From: TMED14 sp038145075
GTDB taxonomy: Bacteria; Bacteroidota; Bacteroidia; Flavobacteriales; Schleiferiaceae
NCBI GenBank assembly: GCA_038145075.1
Contig: JAYQOY010000003.1
Span: 1-64,000, forward strand
Reading direction: 5' to 3'
Length of the DNA stretch: 64,000 bases
In this document: positions 1 through 8,700 of the stretch, piece after piece
Numbering within the stretch: position 1 is the first letter of the stretch
Layout: each line of letters begins with the position of its first letter
The notes under the pieces: model-generated
What the model saw: only the letters and a program-made list of their open reading frames with translations
The model's database searches: none
What the model was told of the DNA's origin: nothing
Position numbers and translations under genes: made by a program

Positions 1-2
1 CT

Positions 3-66
3 CTAGCCCTCTAGCCCTCTAGCCCTCTAGCCCTCTAGCCCTCTAGCCTTCTAGCCCTCTAGCCCT
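3..66. repeat. Tandem octamer array, 8 units
   Basis: Eight consecutive copies of the octamer CTAGCCCT start at 3, 11, 19, 27, 35, 43, 51 and 59. Only the sixth differs (CTAGCCTT). The array runs into the left edge of the window, so more copies may lie upstream. It ends about 50 bp before radC. The same word recurs in the repeat spacer near 23983-24065. CTAG is usually rare in bacterial genomes, so eight copies in 64 bp stand out. Confidence 0.95.
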
Positions 67-117
67 TTGTACCGCCCTTGAGACGACTCGTCGCGCCCCC
101 TTTTCCAAATTGCGGCC

Positions 118-825
118 ATGTCGTTTACTATTCGAGAATGGTCCCCAGAGGATCGACCCCAAGAGAAATGTCTGGCTCAGGGCTCACGTGCTTTGAGCAC
201 AGCGGAATGCTTGGCTTTGTTGATTCGCAGTGGCGCTCAGGGCGCATCGGCGTTGCAGGTGGCTCAAAAGCTGTGGCGGGCCCATGGAGAGGATTTGCAA
301 CGCTTGTCGGCTGCGCGACCGGAGGCCCTGATGCGGGAAGTTGGGCTGGGGCCCGCCAAGGCGGCGGCGCTGGCCGCCGCCTTTGAACTTGGGCGTCGGA
401 TGCGGGAGGGGGAGGAGGTTGCGGTGCGGAAGCGGATTTTTGGGAGCAAGGAGGCTTTTGAGGTGTTGAAGCCCAAGTTGCTCAGCTTGGATCATGAGGA
501 GTTTTGGGTGCTGTTCTTGAGTAGGGCACATCAGGTGGTAGCCTGTGAGTGTGTGGGGAAGGGTGGTTGGACCGGGACGGTGGCGGATTTGCGGGTCTTG
601 TTTCAGCGGGCGTTGGAGCTGAGGGCGCCGGCGGTTATTGTGGGGCACAACCATCCGAGCGGGCGCTTGGTACCGAGTGAGGAGGATAAGGAGCTGACCC
701 GGAGGTTGGTGCAGGTGGGGGTGTTTTTGGATATTGGGGTTTTGGATCATTTGATCGTTGGCCAAAGGGATTACGTTAGTTTTGCGGACAAGGGTTGGAT
801 GCAGTCCAATCCAAAGAATCTATGA
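118..825 (+). CDS. radC: RadC-family JAB/MPN domain protein
   Basis: Protein of 235 aa, the usual length for RadC. The N-terminal 100 residues form the helix-hairpin-helix-like region, with a GLGPAKAAAL stretch around residue 76. The C-terminal half is the JAB/MPN metalloprotease-like domain, with HNHPSG at residues 177-182 and the downstream Ser187/Asp190 completing the JAMM zinc-site pattern. RadC was named for DNA repair but its biochemical role remains unsettled. The start ATG at 118 gives the canonical N-terminus. The stop TGA overlaps the next ATG in an ATGA arrangement, so translation is probably coupled to the epimerase fusion. RadC next to envelope glycan genes is a positional observation, not a functional link. 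Identification is secure; function is inferred from the family. Confidence 0.95.
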   Translation: MSFTIREWSPEDRPQEKCLAQGSRALSTAECLALLIRSGAQGASALQVAQKLWRAHGEDLQRLSAARPEALMREVGLGPAKAAALAAAFELGRRMREGEEVAVRKRIFGSKEAFEVLKPKLLSLDHEEFWVLFLSRAHQVVACECVGKGGWTGTVADLRVLFQRALELRAPAVIVGHNHPSGRLVPSEEDKELTRRLVQVGVFLDIGVLDHLIVGQRDYVSFADKGWMQSNPKNL

Positions 826-3083
826 TTGTACACATTGTCGGGGCTCGGCCTCAGTTCATCAAATTGCTGCCTCTGTATCAGGCATTGGCTGGGCGTGGGG
901 CTCCACAGCGGGTTTTGCATTCGGGCCAGCATTGGGAGGCAGGGATGAGTGAAGTGTTCTTTCAAGAATTTGGACTTCAGCCAGATGAGATTTTGACTTG
1001 GTCGCAAACCCACGAAGAAAATGTGGCTGCGATGGCGGATGTGTTGAAGGAATGGCAGCCCGATACGGTGGTGGTGTATGGCGATACGTTTTCGACCTGG
1101 TGTGCAGCGCGTGCGGCAAAGCGTTTGGGCCTGCCGCTGGCGCATGTGGAGGCCGGGTTGCGCAGTTTTAACGCGGCTATGCCGGAGGAGGAGGCGCGCG
1201 TGAAGACGGATACGGTCAGTGATTGGCATTTTGTGCCTTCGGAGCGAGCGCTCGTTCAGCTCCAGCGCGAAGGATTGGACCGGGGAGAGGCGCATACGCT
1301 CCTCACGGGCGACATCATGGCGGATGCGTTGATGAATCGGAAACTAGGGGCTCCCACCAAGGGGCGGATTCTGGTGACGATGCACCGCAATACGAATGTG
1401 GACGATGCGGGTGTTCGGGCCAAGATGGTGTCGGCCTTGGAGGAACTGGCCAAAAGCCATGAAATTCATTGGCCCATTCACCCTCGACTGCGCGCGCATT
1501 TGGAACAGGGCGTCATGCCTACTAATATTCAGTGGCATCCGCCTTTGGGCCGTGAAGCCATTTTGGAACAGTTGGAAGCGGCCGAATGGGTCTTGACGGA
1601 CTCGGGCGGCCTGCAAAAAGAGGCCTATTTCTGCCGTCGAAAGTGCATCGTCTTGCGCAACGAAACAGAGTGGATGGAATTGCTGGAGACGGGCCAATCC
1701 TTCTTGGTGAATCCGGAGGGAGCATCCAATGCAGCCGACCTTCACCAGCAACTCCTTGCCTGTATGCGGCGGGAGACGCCCGCGGAATTTCCTCCGGTGT
1801 ATGGGGAAGGCGATGCAGCGCTTCGGATGGCGACGGCCCTCTGGCAAGACGGGCCGGTGAAGCCCAATGCCCTCGTGGTTCAAGGCGATGCCGAGAATCC
1901 CCAGCTGCGCTTTGCGGCCGAGGTAGTACGGCGGGTGAGCGGAGTTCGACTGGATTTCTCTCCAAAGGGTGCGTCCTGGCCCCAGGCCTCCTGTTGGTCC
2001 CTGCCTTTTGAGAGGTGGTCGTTTGCGGAATTGGGAGAAGATGCCTTGGCGAAAGCGGCGTATGTGGCTTCACGTGCGGAGGAGTATTCGAACGTTCAGA
2101 AGGATGCGCACGGGCGTTTCGTGCCGGAGGCTTCTTGTATTGGGGCGGAGCTCGTAGCCCAGCCCGAGGTGCCCATGGGGCATGTGTGGGTGGAGCAGTT
2201 TATGAAGCGCTTTCAGCCCGATTTTTCTCTGGCGAAGCGCCGAACCCCGGCACCCACCGTCGTGGTCGATATGGATCACCGGTTTGCCTTTGCGGGCTTC
2301 CCAGCAAGCCACCGCCTGGCGGTTACCTTGAAGCAGGTATTCACGGGCAAATGGGGCCTTTTGAAAGCGCAGTTGGGCGCCATCGACCCATTTGACGCCT
2401 CGCAGGTATTTGAGAGCTTGATGCGGACCTTTGGAAAGGTGCGTTGGCAGTTTTTTGCGTGGATTGGGCCGGAACGAGGTGCCCAGGACAAGGGGCCGAG
2501 TATTCAGTATCCGCCCGTAGCCGAAGCCCATGCGCAGTGGGCGAAAAAATTCCCGAGCACAGGCCTGCATCCGACTTACGCCCACCATGATAGGGGGCAA
2601 GCAGGTTTAGATGCGGAAGTTCGGGCTTGGACCCAAGCCACCTCTCGCGTCCTACAGCGCTCCCGGTACCACTACCTCCGCATGGAAGTTCCACATTCGC
2701 AAGCACAGCTCGTGAAAGCGGGTTGCATCGAAGACTGGAGCATGGAATACGCAAAGCAACCCGGCTACCGAGCGGGCGTGGCGGTACCCATTCCCGCTTG
2801 GGGTCTGGGCCCACAGGGAGAGGCATTAGATGCCGACGGCATCCCTTTTTTGACCTATGTCCCCGTGGCCTTGATGGACCAAAATCTCCTCGGACAATCC
2901 GCGGAAACGATACATACCACTTTGACGAAGTGGCAGGCGGCCGCTCAGAGGCAGGGAGCCGGTTTGGTCCTGGGGACGCATTGGCGCTTTTTTGGGCCAG
3001 GCTGGCAGTCTTTTGAGGAAACACGGGCCTACCGTCCATGGGTAGAAGGCTTGAAGGCCTTTTTAACTTTGTCGAACACATGA
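822..3083 (+). CDS. UDP-GlcNAc 2-epimerase fused to polysaccharide-deacetylase-like domain
   Basis: Protein of 753 aa. Residues 1 to about 350 are a WecB/MnaA-type UDP-N-acetylglucosamine 2-epimerase: N-terminal GARPQFIK, HSGQH, HVEAGLRS and TDSGGLQKEA motifs are all visible. That enzyme interconverts UDP-GlcNAc and UDP-ManNAc for envelope glycans. The remaining roughly 400 residues resemble the deacetylase-like proteins (DUF7033 plus a NodB-like fold) often encoded beside epimerases in Bacteroidota, with DMDHRFAF, HPTYAHHD and GIEDWSM-like segments (here CIEDWSMEYA). I start at ATG 822, which overlaps the radC stop and gives the standard N-terminus; an in-frame ATG at 795 would add nine residues. 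The family is normally two separate genes of 350-400 aa, so this looks like a real fusion. The deacetylase assignment is by pattern only. Confidence 0.82.
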   Translation: MIVHIVGARPQFIKLLPLYQALAGRGAPQRVLHSGQHWEAGMSEVFFQEFGLQPDEILTWSQTHEENVAAMADVLKEWQPDTVVVYGDTFSTWCAARAAKRLGLPLAHVEAGLRSFNAAMPEEEARVKTDTVSDWHFVPSERALVQLQREGLDRGEAHTLLTGDIMADALMNRKLGAPTKGRILVTMHRNTNVDDAGVRAKMVSALEELAKSHEIHWPIHPRLRAHLEQGVMPTNIQWHPPLGREAILEQLEAAEWVLTDSGGLQKEAYFCRRKCIVLRNETEWMELLETGQSFLVNPEGASNAADLHQQLLACMRRETPAEFPPVYGEGDAALRMATALWQDGPVKPNALVVQGDAENPQLRFAAEVVRRVSGVRLDFSPKGASWPQASCWSLPFERWSFAELGEDALAKAAYVASRAEEYSNVQKDAHGRFVPEASCIGAELVAQPEVPMGHVWVEQFMKRFQPDFSLAKRRTPAPTVVVDMDHRFAFAGFPASHRLAVTLKQVFTGKWGLLKAQLGAIDPFDASQVFESLMRTFGKVRWQFFAWIGPERGAQDKGPSIQYPPVAEAHAQWAKKFPSTGLHPTYAHHDRGQAGLDAEVRAWTQATSRVLQRSRYHYLRMEVPHSQAQLVKAGCIEDWSMEYAKQPGYRAGVAVPIPAWGLGPQGEALDADGIPFLTYVPVALMDQNLLGQSAETIHTTLTKWQAAAQRQGAGLVLGTHWRFFGPGWQSFEETRAYRPWVEGLKAFLTLSNT

Positions 3084-3985
3084 AGTGGTTAGCAGGTACT
3101 TGGAGTTCAGAAGAATGGGCCACGTGGGCCAAAGAGAGCCCATGGGACTTTCCCTATGATCAAGAGGGATATGCCGATGCGCTAGGGCAGACCTGGGGCG
3201 CAGTTGCAGGAGCAGGGTTGGCTTGGCCGATGGCGTACCGACGAAAGGGGATGTTCTGGACCGCCTATTTGCCCTTTGGCATGCAGCAATGGGGTCCCGT
3301 GGGTGCGCAGGCCAACCGTTCTGCGCTGGTGCTTGCTGCCGCAGCAGCCATCCCCGGCCGCTTTGCCAAGGTGGATGTCTGCGTGCACAAGCCCACCGAT
3401 TGGCAAACGCAGAGTCCGGTCTGGCGCATGAAGGGCTTTCGCTTGGAGCGCTGGACTGAGAAACCCAACTATGTCCTGGATATTTCAGGGTCCTATGAGC
3501 AGATCCATGGCAGGTACAACAAGCAGCTGCTGCGCAACTTGAAGGAGGCCAAGCGGCACGCGATGACGCTTTTTGAGCATGACACGCCGGAGACGCTGTA
3601 TCAAGCCTTCGAGCGCTACCAAGGGGAGCGGTATGCGGTTCCGACCGGATTTGGACCGGCCATTCGTCAAGCCATGTACCACTTGCTCCACCAAGGCAAA
3701 GGCGCCGTGTGGTCGGTTTACGGGGAAGGCAATCGGTTTTTAGCGGGTGCCTTCTTTGCTTTTTCCGGGAATCGGGTGGTCTTGCTGTTCTCTGCGATTT
3801 CGGACGAAGGGCGTGAGACGCAGGCCATGGCGCATTTGCTGAATGAATTTTTAGTCTTTGCGGCGGGGCGTTGGACCTATTTTGATTTTGAGGGCAGTGA
3901 GGCGCCTGGCTTAGCGCGGTTCTACGCCGGCTTTGGGGCCGAACTCCAGCCCTATCTACGCTACCAACGCTGGGCCCTCCTATGA
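3080..3985 (+). CDS. GNAT/FemAB-like acyltransferase
   Basis: Protein of 301 aa starting at the ATG that overlaps the preceding stop (ATGA). The C-terminal half looks like the GNAT-fold found in FemAB-type and cell-surface glycan acyltransferases. An internal RYNKQLLRNLKEA helix is followed by an AGAFFAFSGNRVVLLFSA strand pair, then the FDFEGSEAPGLARFYAGFGA ending, which is typical of that fold. It may transfer an acyl or aminoacyl group to a glycan or peptidoglycan precursor. It sits between the epimerase fusion and a LysR gene in a four-gene coupled run, which supports an envelope role. The specific donor and acceptor cannot be read from sequence. Confidence 0.6.
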   Translation: MKWLAGTWSSEEWATWAKESPWDFPYDQEGYADALGQTWGAVAGAGLAWPMAYRRKGMFWTAYLPFGMQQWGPVGAQANRSALVLAAAAAIPGRFAKVDVCVHKPTDWQTQSPVWRMKGFRLERWTEKPNYVLDISGSYEQIHGRYNKQLLRNLKEAKRHAMTLFEHDTPETLYQAFERYQGERYAVPTGFGPAIRQAMYHLLHQGKGAVWSVYGEGNRFLAGAFFAFSGNRVVLLFSAISDEGRETQAMAHLLNEFLVFAAGRWTYFDFEGSEAPGLARFYAGFGAELQPYLRYQRWALL

Positions 3986-4857
3986 CGCTGACCCAACTGG
4001 AGTATTTCTTGGCCCTGGCAGAATTCCAGAGCTTCAGTCAAGCGGCCAAAGCCTGTGGGGTGACGCAACCCACCTTAAGTGCACAGTTTCAGAAATTGGA
4101 GGAAGAGCTGGGCCATGCCTTGGTGGATCGAAAAGCACAACCCATGGCCTTGACGCCTATGGGGCAGTCTCTTTTAGGGCAAGCGCGCCAAACCCTCCAA
4201 AGTGCAGAGGGCATCAAACGTTTGGTGGATGATTTTGAGCACCCCGTGGTCGGCCGACTTCGGTTGGGCATAGTGGCCCCTCTGGCGGGCATTCACGGGG
4301 CCGAATGGTATGCGGCGGTCCAAGCCGCCTGCCCTCACGTAGAGCTAGATCTCGTGGAGGCGAATCCGGCCGACTTGCAGCAAGCCTTGCAGCAGGCTGA
4401 ATTGGACGCGGTCCTCACGCAAAGTGAGGGCTGGACAGGGCAGGGGCAGACGACCGTCCTCTTTCAAGAGGCATGGTGGGCCCTTGCGCCTAAGGAAGAG
4501 GCCCTCCTTCCTGCATGGTCGGATGGCCAAGCTTGGCTCATGGGGTCAGAGGCGCTCGCGGCCACCCGATTTGCGCGTCTAAATGGGTGGAAGGCCCAGG
4601 CTGCTCCAGGCTTCCAGTCAGACTCGGTCTATGGACGCGCTTCCGTGGGAGCGCGCACGGGAAAGTGGGTACTCCTGAGTGAGTCGGAGCTTGAGCTGCT
4701 GCCTGCATGGATGCAAAAGCGGGCACGCCCTGTGCCTCATGCGCAAAGGAGCTTGATCTGGGTTCGCGGGCTGCACACGAAGAACGAGGCGGTACAAGAG
4801 CGCGTTCGGGTGGTTCTGGCGAGTAGAGTCTTGCCGGGGTTGCGTTCGGCTCAATAG
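3982..4857 (+). CDS. LysR-family transcriptional regulator
   Basis: Protein of 291 aa. Residues 1-60 are a winged helix-turn-helix of LysR type (MTLTQLEYFLALAEFQSFSQ, then AKACGVTQPTLSAQ recognition helix), and residues 90-290 the substrate-binding domain. It starts in an ATGA overlap with the upstream acyltransferase, so it is co-translated with the radC run rather than divergently transcribed as many LysR genes are. The paired cysteines of OxyR are not present, so a peroxide-sensing role is not supported. Its 3' end overlaps by 7 bp the end of the convergent SLC13 transporter gene, which may be a target but this is a guess. Confidence 0.9.
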   Translation: MTLTQLEYFLALAEFQSFSQAAKACGVTQPTLSAQFQKLEEELGHALVDRKAQPMALTPMGQSLLGQARQTLQSAEGIKRLVDDFEHPVVGRLRLGIVAPLAGIHGAEWYAAVQAACPHVELDLVEANPADLQQALQQAELDAVLTQSEGWTGQGQTTVLFQEAWWALAPKEEALLPAWSDGQAWLMGSEALAATRFARLNGWKAQAAPGFQSDSVYGRASVGARTGKWVLLSESELELLPAWMQKRARPVPHAQRSLIWVRGLHTKNEAVQERVRVVLASRVLPGLRSAQ

Positions 4858-6221
4858 AGGAGCGAGATGGCGGCCCAGATGACGAGGGAGGCCAGTACAT
4901 TCATCCAGAATCCGACGCGGGCCATATCGGCAATTCGAATTTTACCGGAGGTGAAGACGATGGCATTTGGCGGGGTGGCCATGGGCAGCATGAAGGCACA
5001 ACTCGCACCAACGGTGAGGGGGATGGCGAGCTGTTCGAAGGGTATGCCTTGGGCGGTCGAAACGGCCAATGCGATAGGTAGCATGCCGCTGACGAGGGCC
5101 ATGTTGGAGAAAAGTTCCGTCGTCCACACTCCGAGGAGGGTGAAAACCAGTACCCAGAGGGTGGGCGGCCAGCCTTGCTGTCCGGAGGAAGCGAGTGATT
5201 CGAGCCAACCGGAGGCCTGCATACCTGCCGCTAAGGACATGCCGCCCCCAAAGAGGAGCAGGATGCCCCATTCGATTTTTTGGGCGTCTTCCCAGCGCAA
5301 AAGGGGCTGGCGGTGGGCGTCGCGGACGGCGAAGAGCAGGAGGGCGCCGGTGAGGCCTACCCAGGTGTCTGTGAGTTGCAGATTTGGCAGCAGGGTCTGC
5401 AGCCAAGGGCGTGTCATCCAAGCGGTCGCTGTCAGCGTGAAAATGAGGGCCACGCGTTTTTCGCCGGAGGTCCAAGGCTCTGGTTGTGGCCATTCGACGT
5501 CGTGGAGGTCGACGCTGGGGAGGTTGCGGCGCAGCAGTAAAAATGCGAGCAGAAGTAAGACGACAGCGATCGGGAAGATGCTCAGCGACCAGTCCAAGAA
5601 ATAGACTTCTTCCCCGAGGGTTTGCTGTCGGAAGGCTGCGTACACGAGGTTGGGCGGGGTGCCGATGAGGGTTCCGATGCCGCCAAGGTTGGCGCCCCAG
5701 GCCATGCCGAGGAGAATGTTGCGTTCGAGCACGTCATTTTCGGTGGGGAGGTGGCGAATCAAGGAGAGCGTCAGGGGAAGCATCATGACGGCCGTTGCGG
5801 TGTTGCTCATCCAAAGGCTCAAGAGAAAGGTCGCGGCCATCACGCCGGCGAGGACGCGGTGGGATTGGCTTCCAAATCGACGGAGGATGGCCAGGGCAAA
5901 GCGGCGGTGCAGCTGGTGGTGCTCGACACCACGGGCCAGCAAGAAGCCTCCTAAGAACAGGAAGATGAGGGGATGGCTGTAGGCGTTGGCCAGGGCGCTG
6001 GAATCCAGTACGCCAAAGCCCCCAAAGGTGAGAAGGGGTAGGAGGGCGGTAGCGGCAAGGGGAATGATCTCGGTGAACCACCACAGCAGCATCCACAGGG
6101 TGCTGCCCAGGACTACGCCTTGCTGGTTAGACCATCCCAGGGGCCCGCTCAAGGCTTGGGCAGCGAAAAAGAACAGCGGGCCGGCGAGGAGGACGGCGGT
6201 CTTTCGGATATTTGGGGCCAT
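4851..6221 (-). CDS. SLC13/DASS-family sodium:dicarboxylate or anion transporter
   Basis: Protein of 456 aa with about eleven hydrophobic segments. Family signatures include LWMLLWWFTEIIPLAATALLP near residue 45, the SNTAT motif near residue 140, and the C-terminal GASCAFMLPMATPPNA signature with its TPPN. The SNT and TPPN motifs form the sodium and substrate sites in VcINDY-type carriers, so it probably imports C4 dicarboxylates, citrate or a similar anion with sodium. The start codon is at 6219-6221 and overlaps that of divergent rdgB; the first membrane helix follows directly, so this start is reasonable. The gene is convergent with the LysR gene, with a 7-bp overlap. Confidence 0.9.
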   Translation of the reverse strand: MAPNIRKTAVLLAGPLFFFAAQALSGPLGWSNQQGVVLGSTLWMLLWWFTEIIPLAATALLPLLTFGGFGVLDSSALANAYSHPLIFLFLGGFLLARGVEHHQLHRRFALAILRRFGSQSHRVLAGVMAATFLLSLWMSNTATAVMMLPLTLSLIRHLPTENDVLERNILLGMAWGANLGGIGTLIGTPPNLVYAAFRQQTLGEEVYFLDWSLSIFPIAVVLLLLAFLLLRRNLPSVDLHDVEWPQPEPWTSGEKRVALIFTLTATAWMTRPWLQTLLPNLQLTDTWVGLTGALLLFAVRDAHRQPLLRWEDAQKIEWGILLLFGGGMSLAAGMQASGWLESLASSGQQGWPPTLWVLVFTLLGVWTTELFSNMALVSGMLPIALAVSTAQGIPFEQLAIPLTVGASCAFMLPMATPPNAIVFTSGKIRIADMARVGFWMNVLASLVIWAAISLLY

Positions 6222-6795
6222 GGAATGGGTCTTAGCTACGCAGAATCAAAACAAAGTAAAGGAAATTAAAGCCGCCTTGCCGCCGGACTGGGAGGTTCGA
6301 ACGGCCGTAGAAGCAGGTATTGTAGAGGAATTGCCAGAAACCGGGTCGACGCTGGAAGAAAATGCGGTTCAAAAAGCCACCTTTCTACAGCAAACGGTGG
6401 GCGGAATGGCGCTTTCGGATGACTCAGGATTGGAGGTGCTTGCGTTGGGGGGTGCGCCGGGGGTGCATTCGGCCCGATATGCGGGTCCCCAGAAGGACGA
6501 TGCGGACAACCGTCGAAAGCTACTGGAGGATTTGCAAGGCGTTGTAGACCGTCGCGCACGCTTCAAGACCGTATTGGCCTGGGCCACGGAGTCCGAGGTA
6601 AAGACCTTTGAAGGGGAAGTCTGGGGGCAAATTCTACACGAGGAGCGCGGCAGTGGGGGATTCGGCTACGATGCCCTCTTTGTGCCTAACGAAGGGGACG
6701 GCCGAACCTTTGCGGAGATGTCCTTAGACGAAAAGAAAGCCCTCAGCCACCGGAGCAGAGCATTGGCCCATTGGCGGGAAGCACTAGGCCTCTGA
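6220..6795 (+). CDS. rdgB: dITP/XTP pyrophosphatase (RdgB/HAM1)
   Basis: Protein of 191 aa, typical for the family. The N-terminal LATQNQNKVKEI is the HAM1 signature; SDDSGLEV (around residue 67), GAPGVHSARYAG and the C-terminal GYDALF, KKALSHRSRA motifs are all present. It hydrolyses non-canonical purine triphosphates such as dITP and XTP to their monophosphates and so protects DNA and RNA. ATG 6220 matches the usual N-terminus; longer in-frame readings would extend through the transporter gene on the other strand. The promoter must therefore lie inside that gene. The 3' end overlaps rsmD by 12 bp in convergent orientation. Confidence 0.95.
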   Translation: MEWVLATQNQNKVKEIKAALPPDWEVRTAVEAGIVEELPETGSTLEENAVQKATFLQQTVGGMALSDDSGLEVLALGGAPGVHSARYAGPQKDDADNRRKLLEDLQGVVDRRARFKTVLAWATESEVKTFEGEVWGQILHEERGSGGFGYDALFVPNEGDGRTFAEMSLDEKKALSHRSRALAHWREALGL

Positions 6796-7335
6796 GTCTT
6801 TGAGTGCCTCTACACTGAAGTAGCTGAAGTGTACGCTGCCGTAGCGACGGCTGTCGAAGCAGGCAGGGTGGTCGCTGAAGGAGTGGTCCACGCTGTGTTC
6901 CAAAACAAAGAGCCCATCGGCGGGCAGTTTGTCCAGGGCCAATCCGATCAATGCGGGGTAGTCCGAATAGTCGTAGGGGGGGTCCGCAAAAATGAAGTCC
7001 CATCGCTGCGGGTTTCGCTGTAGGTAGCGGGGAACGTCCGAAAGCACGGTCTTAATGCCCGTGTAGCGCAGCTGGTCAGCGGTCTTGTCGATGAATTTCA
7101 AACAATCGCGGAAGGAATCGACCGACGTGACATCTGGACACCCGCGCGAGGCCATTTCGTAGCTAATGTTGCCCGTTCCGGCAAAGAGATCAAGCGCGCG
7201 CACCTCTGCCCAGTCGAGGTAGTTCTCCACCACATTGAAGAGGCCTTCTTTGGCCATATCCGTGGTAGGACGGACGGGAAGGTTTTTGGGGGCCACGAGG
7301 AATTTTCCTCGGTTCTTTCCGCGAATGATACGCAT
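6784..7335 (-). CDS. rsmD: 16S rRNA (guanine966-N2)-methyltransferase RsmD
   Basis: Protein of 183 aa. MRIIRGKNRGK at the start, RPTTDMAKEGLFN, the SAM-binding LDLFAGTGNIS (residues about 48-58) and the catalytic FADPPY (about 118-123) are diagnostic. It methylates G966 of 16S rRNA on the small subunit. The start codon shares its first base with the last base of the preceding DUF3822 gene's stop, so the two are co-transcribed. The order membrane protein - DUF3822 - rsmD is one I recall from other Bacteroidota. Confidence 0.95.
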   Translation of the reverse strand: MRIIRGKNRGKFLVAPKNLPVRPTTDMAKEGLFNVVENYLDWAEVRALDLFAGTGNISYEMASRGCPDVTSVDSFRDCLKFIDKTADQLRYTGIKTVLSDVPRYLQRNPQRWDFIFADPPYDYSDYPALIGLALDKLPADGLFVLEHSVDHSFSDHPACFDSRRYGSVHFSYFSVEALKDSEA

Positions 7336-8051
7336 TAGTGCAAAGGAGCTAGAGCCGTGAGTGCCGACCAGGGGTGGGAGGCCGACGTGTCAATTTTCTC
7401 CACAAATGGGCGAAGCGACTCCCAGCATGCTTCGTCTGCGTCGCCTTCCCAAAGCAAAGGAACGTGTTGGGCGGGCAAGTGGCACTGATCGTAGAAGAGC
7501 ATACACGCGTAGGCCGCATCTTGGGGGGTCTGTGCTGGAAATAGGTTGTGCGCCAAGAGGCGTCCATTTTGTACAGCGGCAATTTCCAAACGCTGCCCCA
7601 AGCGGTAGACATGAACAGCATCGCGTTTCGCCAAGGGGCTGAGCCAGCGCTGTGCGTTCACGGCCATGAGGGGTTGGGCCTCGGGGGGTGTTTGGGCCGA
7701 AAAGCGGTAATACAGCTCCATGCCGCGTTCTAAGCGGTACGATTCCCAGTCGCTTCCCTGCGGATCCAAAGGCCGAATCCAGGCGTCAGGGGCGTCCACC
7801 CAATCTGCCGGAAACCAGGCCGCAAAGGCTTCCTCGCCAAAGAGGTGCACAGCGGCAAACGAAGGGCTGGCGGATTGACGCCAAGCAGACGCTTCTTCCA
7901 CCGAAAGGCTCAGGGCTGCTCCCAAGGGTTTCTGCGTTTTGGCGTCGATGGCGACGAAGTGTACCCCATCCGCACCGAAACTCATTAAAACGACAGAATC
8001 CTCCGGAGAGGATTCTGTTTTAGGGAAAAATGCCCAAGAGGTGGGCCACAT
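7335..8051 (-). CDS. DUF3822 family protein
   Basis: Protein of 238 aa from ATG 8051, one base after the upstream stop; an alternative ATG at 8069 would overlap that stop and add six residues. It resembles the DUF3822 family of Bacteroidota, which has an actin/ASKHA-like fold prediction and no known function. Consistent features are AVHVYRLGQRLEIAAVQNGRLL, a strand-turn-strand typical of the family, and the genomic position directly upstream of rsmD. No transmembrane segment or signal peptide is visible. Confidence 0.7.
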   Translation of the reverse strand: MWPTSWAFFPKTESSPEDSVVLMSFGADGVHFVAIDAKTQKPLGAALSLSVEEASAWRQSASPSFAAVHLFGEEAFAAWFPADWVDAPDAWIRPLDPQGSDWESYRLERGMELYYRFSAQTPPEAQPLMAVNAQRWLSPLAKRDAVHVYRLGQRLEIAAVQNGRLLAHNLFPAQTPQDAAYACMLFYDQCHLPAQHVPLLWEGDADEACWESLRPFVEKIDTSASHPWSALTALAPLH

Positions 8052-8052
8052 A

Positions 8053-8691
8053 TTACTTCCAGTTACCACTGAGGGTGGGTTCCGTGAGTGAACCTACAAT
8101 CAACGCATCGATGCGCAGGTTCTTGATGTAGGCTTTGTAATCGTCGTAGATGTCGGCGAAGAAACGCGTATTGGGGGCGATAATTTCAAAGACCTGAACA
8201 CGAACACCGTTGCGGTCCACATAGCCTGTAGCCATCTTAAACTGCGCCGTATCGTCCGTGTAGGGGATGAACCGGAGGGCGCCAAAGTCCAAATCTTCGG
8301 AGAACAAGTCAGGATTCTTGCGAATCAACTTGTCTTTCGCGGAGGTTTGACCAATGATGCGGTAGATGATGGTGTCCTTCAACATGTCTGTCTGGTACAC
8401 CTTGTTGTAGGCCATGAAGGACGAATCTTTGCGCTCAATGATGTTCACTTGAGCGTTTTCCAAGAAGGGAATCAATTCGTCGAAGGTGCTCGCGTACTTG
8501 CCGTATTCGTCTTTGAAGATGAGCTGCGCCTCGCGCAATTGCTCTAAACGCTCCGTTACTGCGCTGTAACGCTTTTCTTTAATCCCAGAGAACTCAATGG
8601 GTTCCATGATGATGCGGTAGATGCGGTAGGTCAGGACCACGGCTACAACGCCGAGAGCTATGCGCAAGTAAAGAATGGTACGTGCCGTCAT
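8053..8691 (-). CDS. Conserved single-pass membrane protein, unknown function
   Basis: Protein of 212 aa. One N-terminal membrane helix (about residues 4-22) is followed by a coiled-coil-prone stretch (SAVTERLEQLREAQLIFKDE) and a globular soluble part. The ATG at 8691 is preferred over the one at 8712 because the putative -7 element on this strand (8710-8717) overlaps the latter. It heads an operon with DUF3822 and rsmD, a group seen in Bacteroidota. No enzymatic motif is visible and I do not recognise a named family. Confidence 0.75.
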   Translation of the reverse strand: MTARTILYLRIALGVVAVVLTYRIYRIIMEPIEFSGIKEKRYSAVTERLEQLREAQLIFKDEYGKYASTFDELIPFLENAQVNIIERKDSSFMAYNKVYQTDMLKDTIIYRIIGQTSAKDKLIRKNPDLFSEDLDFGALRFIPYTDDTAQFKMATGYVDRNGVRVQVFEIIAPNTRFFADIYDDYKAYIKNLRIDALIVGSLTEPTLSGNWK

Positions 8692-8700
8692 GATAAAAAG

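Noticed and set aside
3982..4857. OxyR identity for the LysR-type regulator
   Set aside because: The cysteine pair needed for peroxide sensing is not present.
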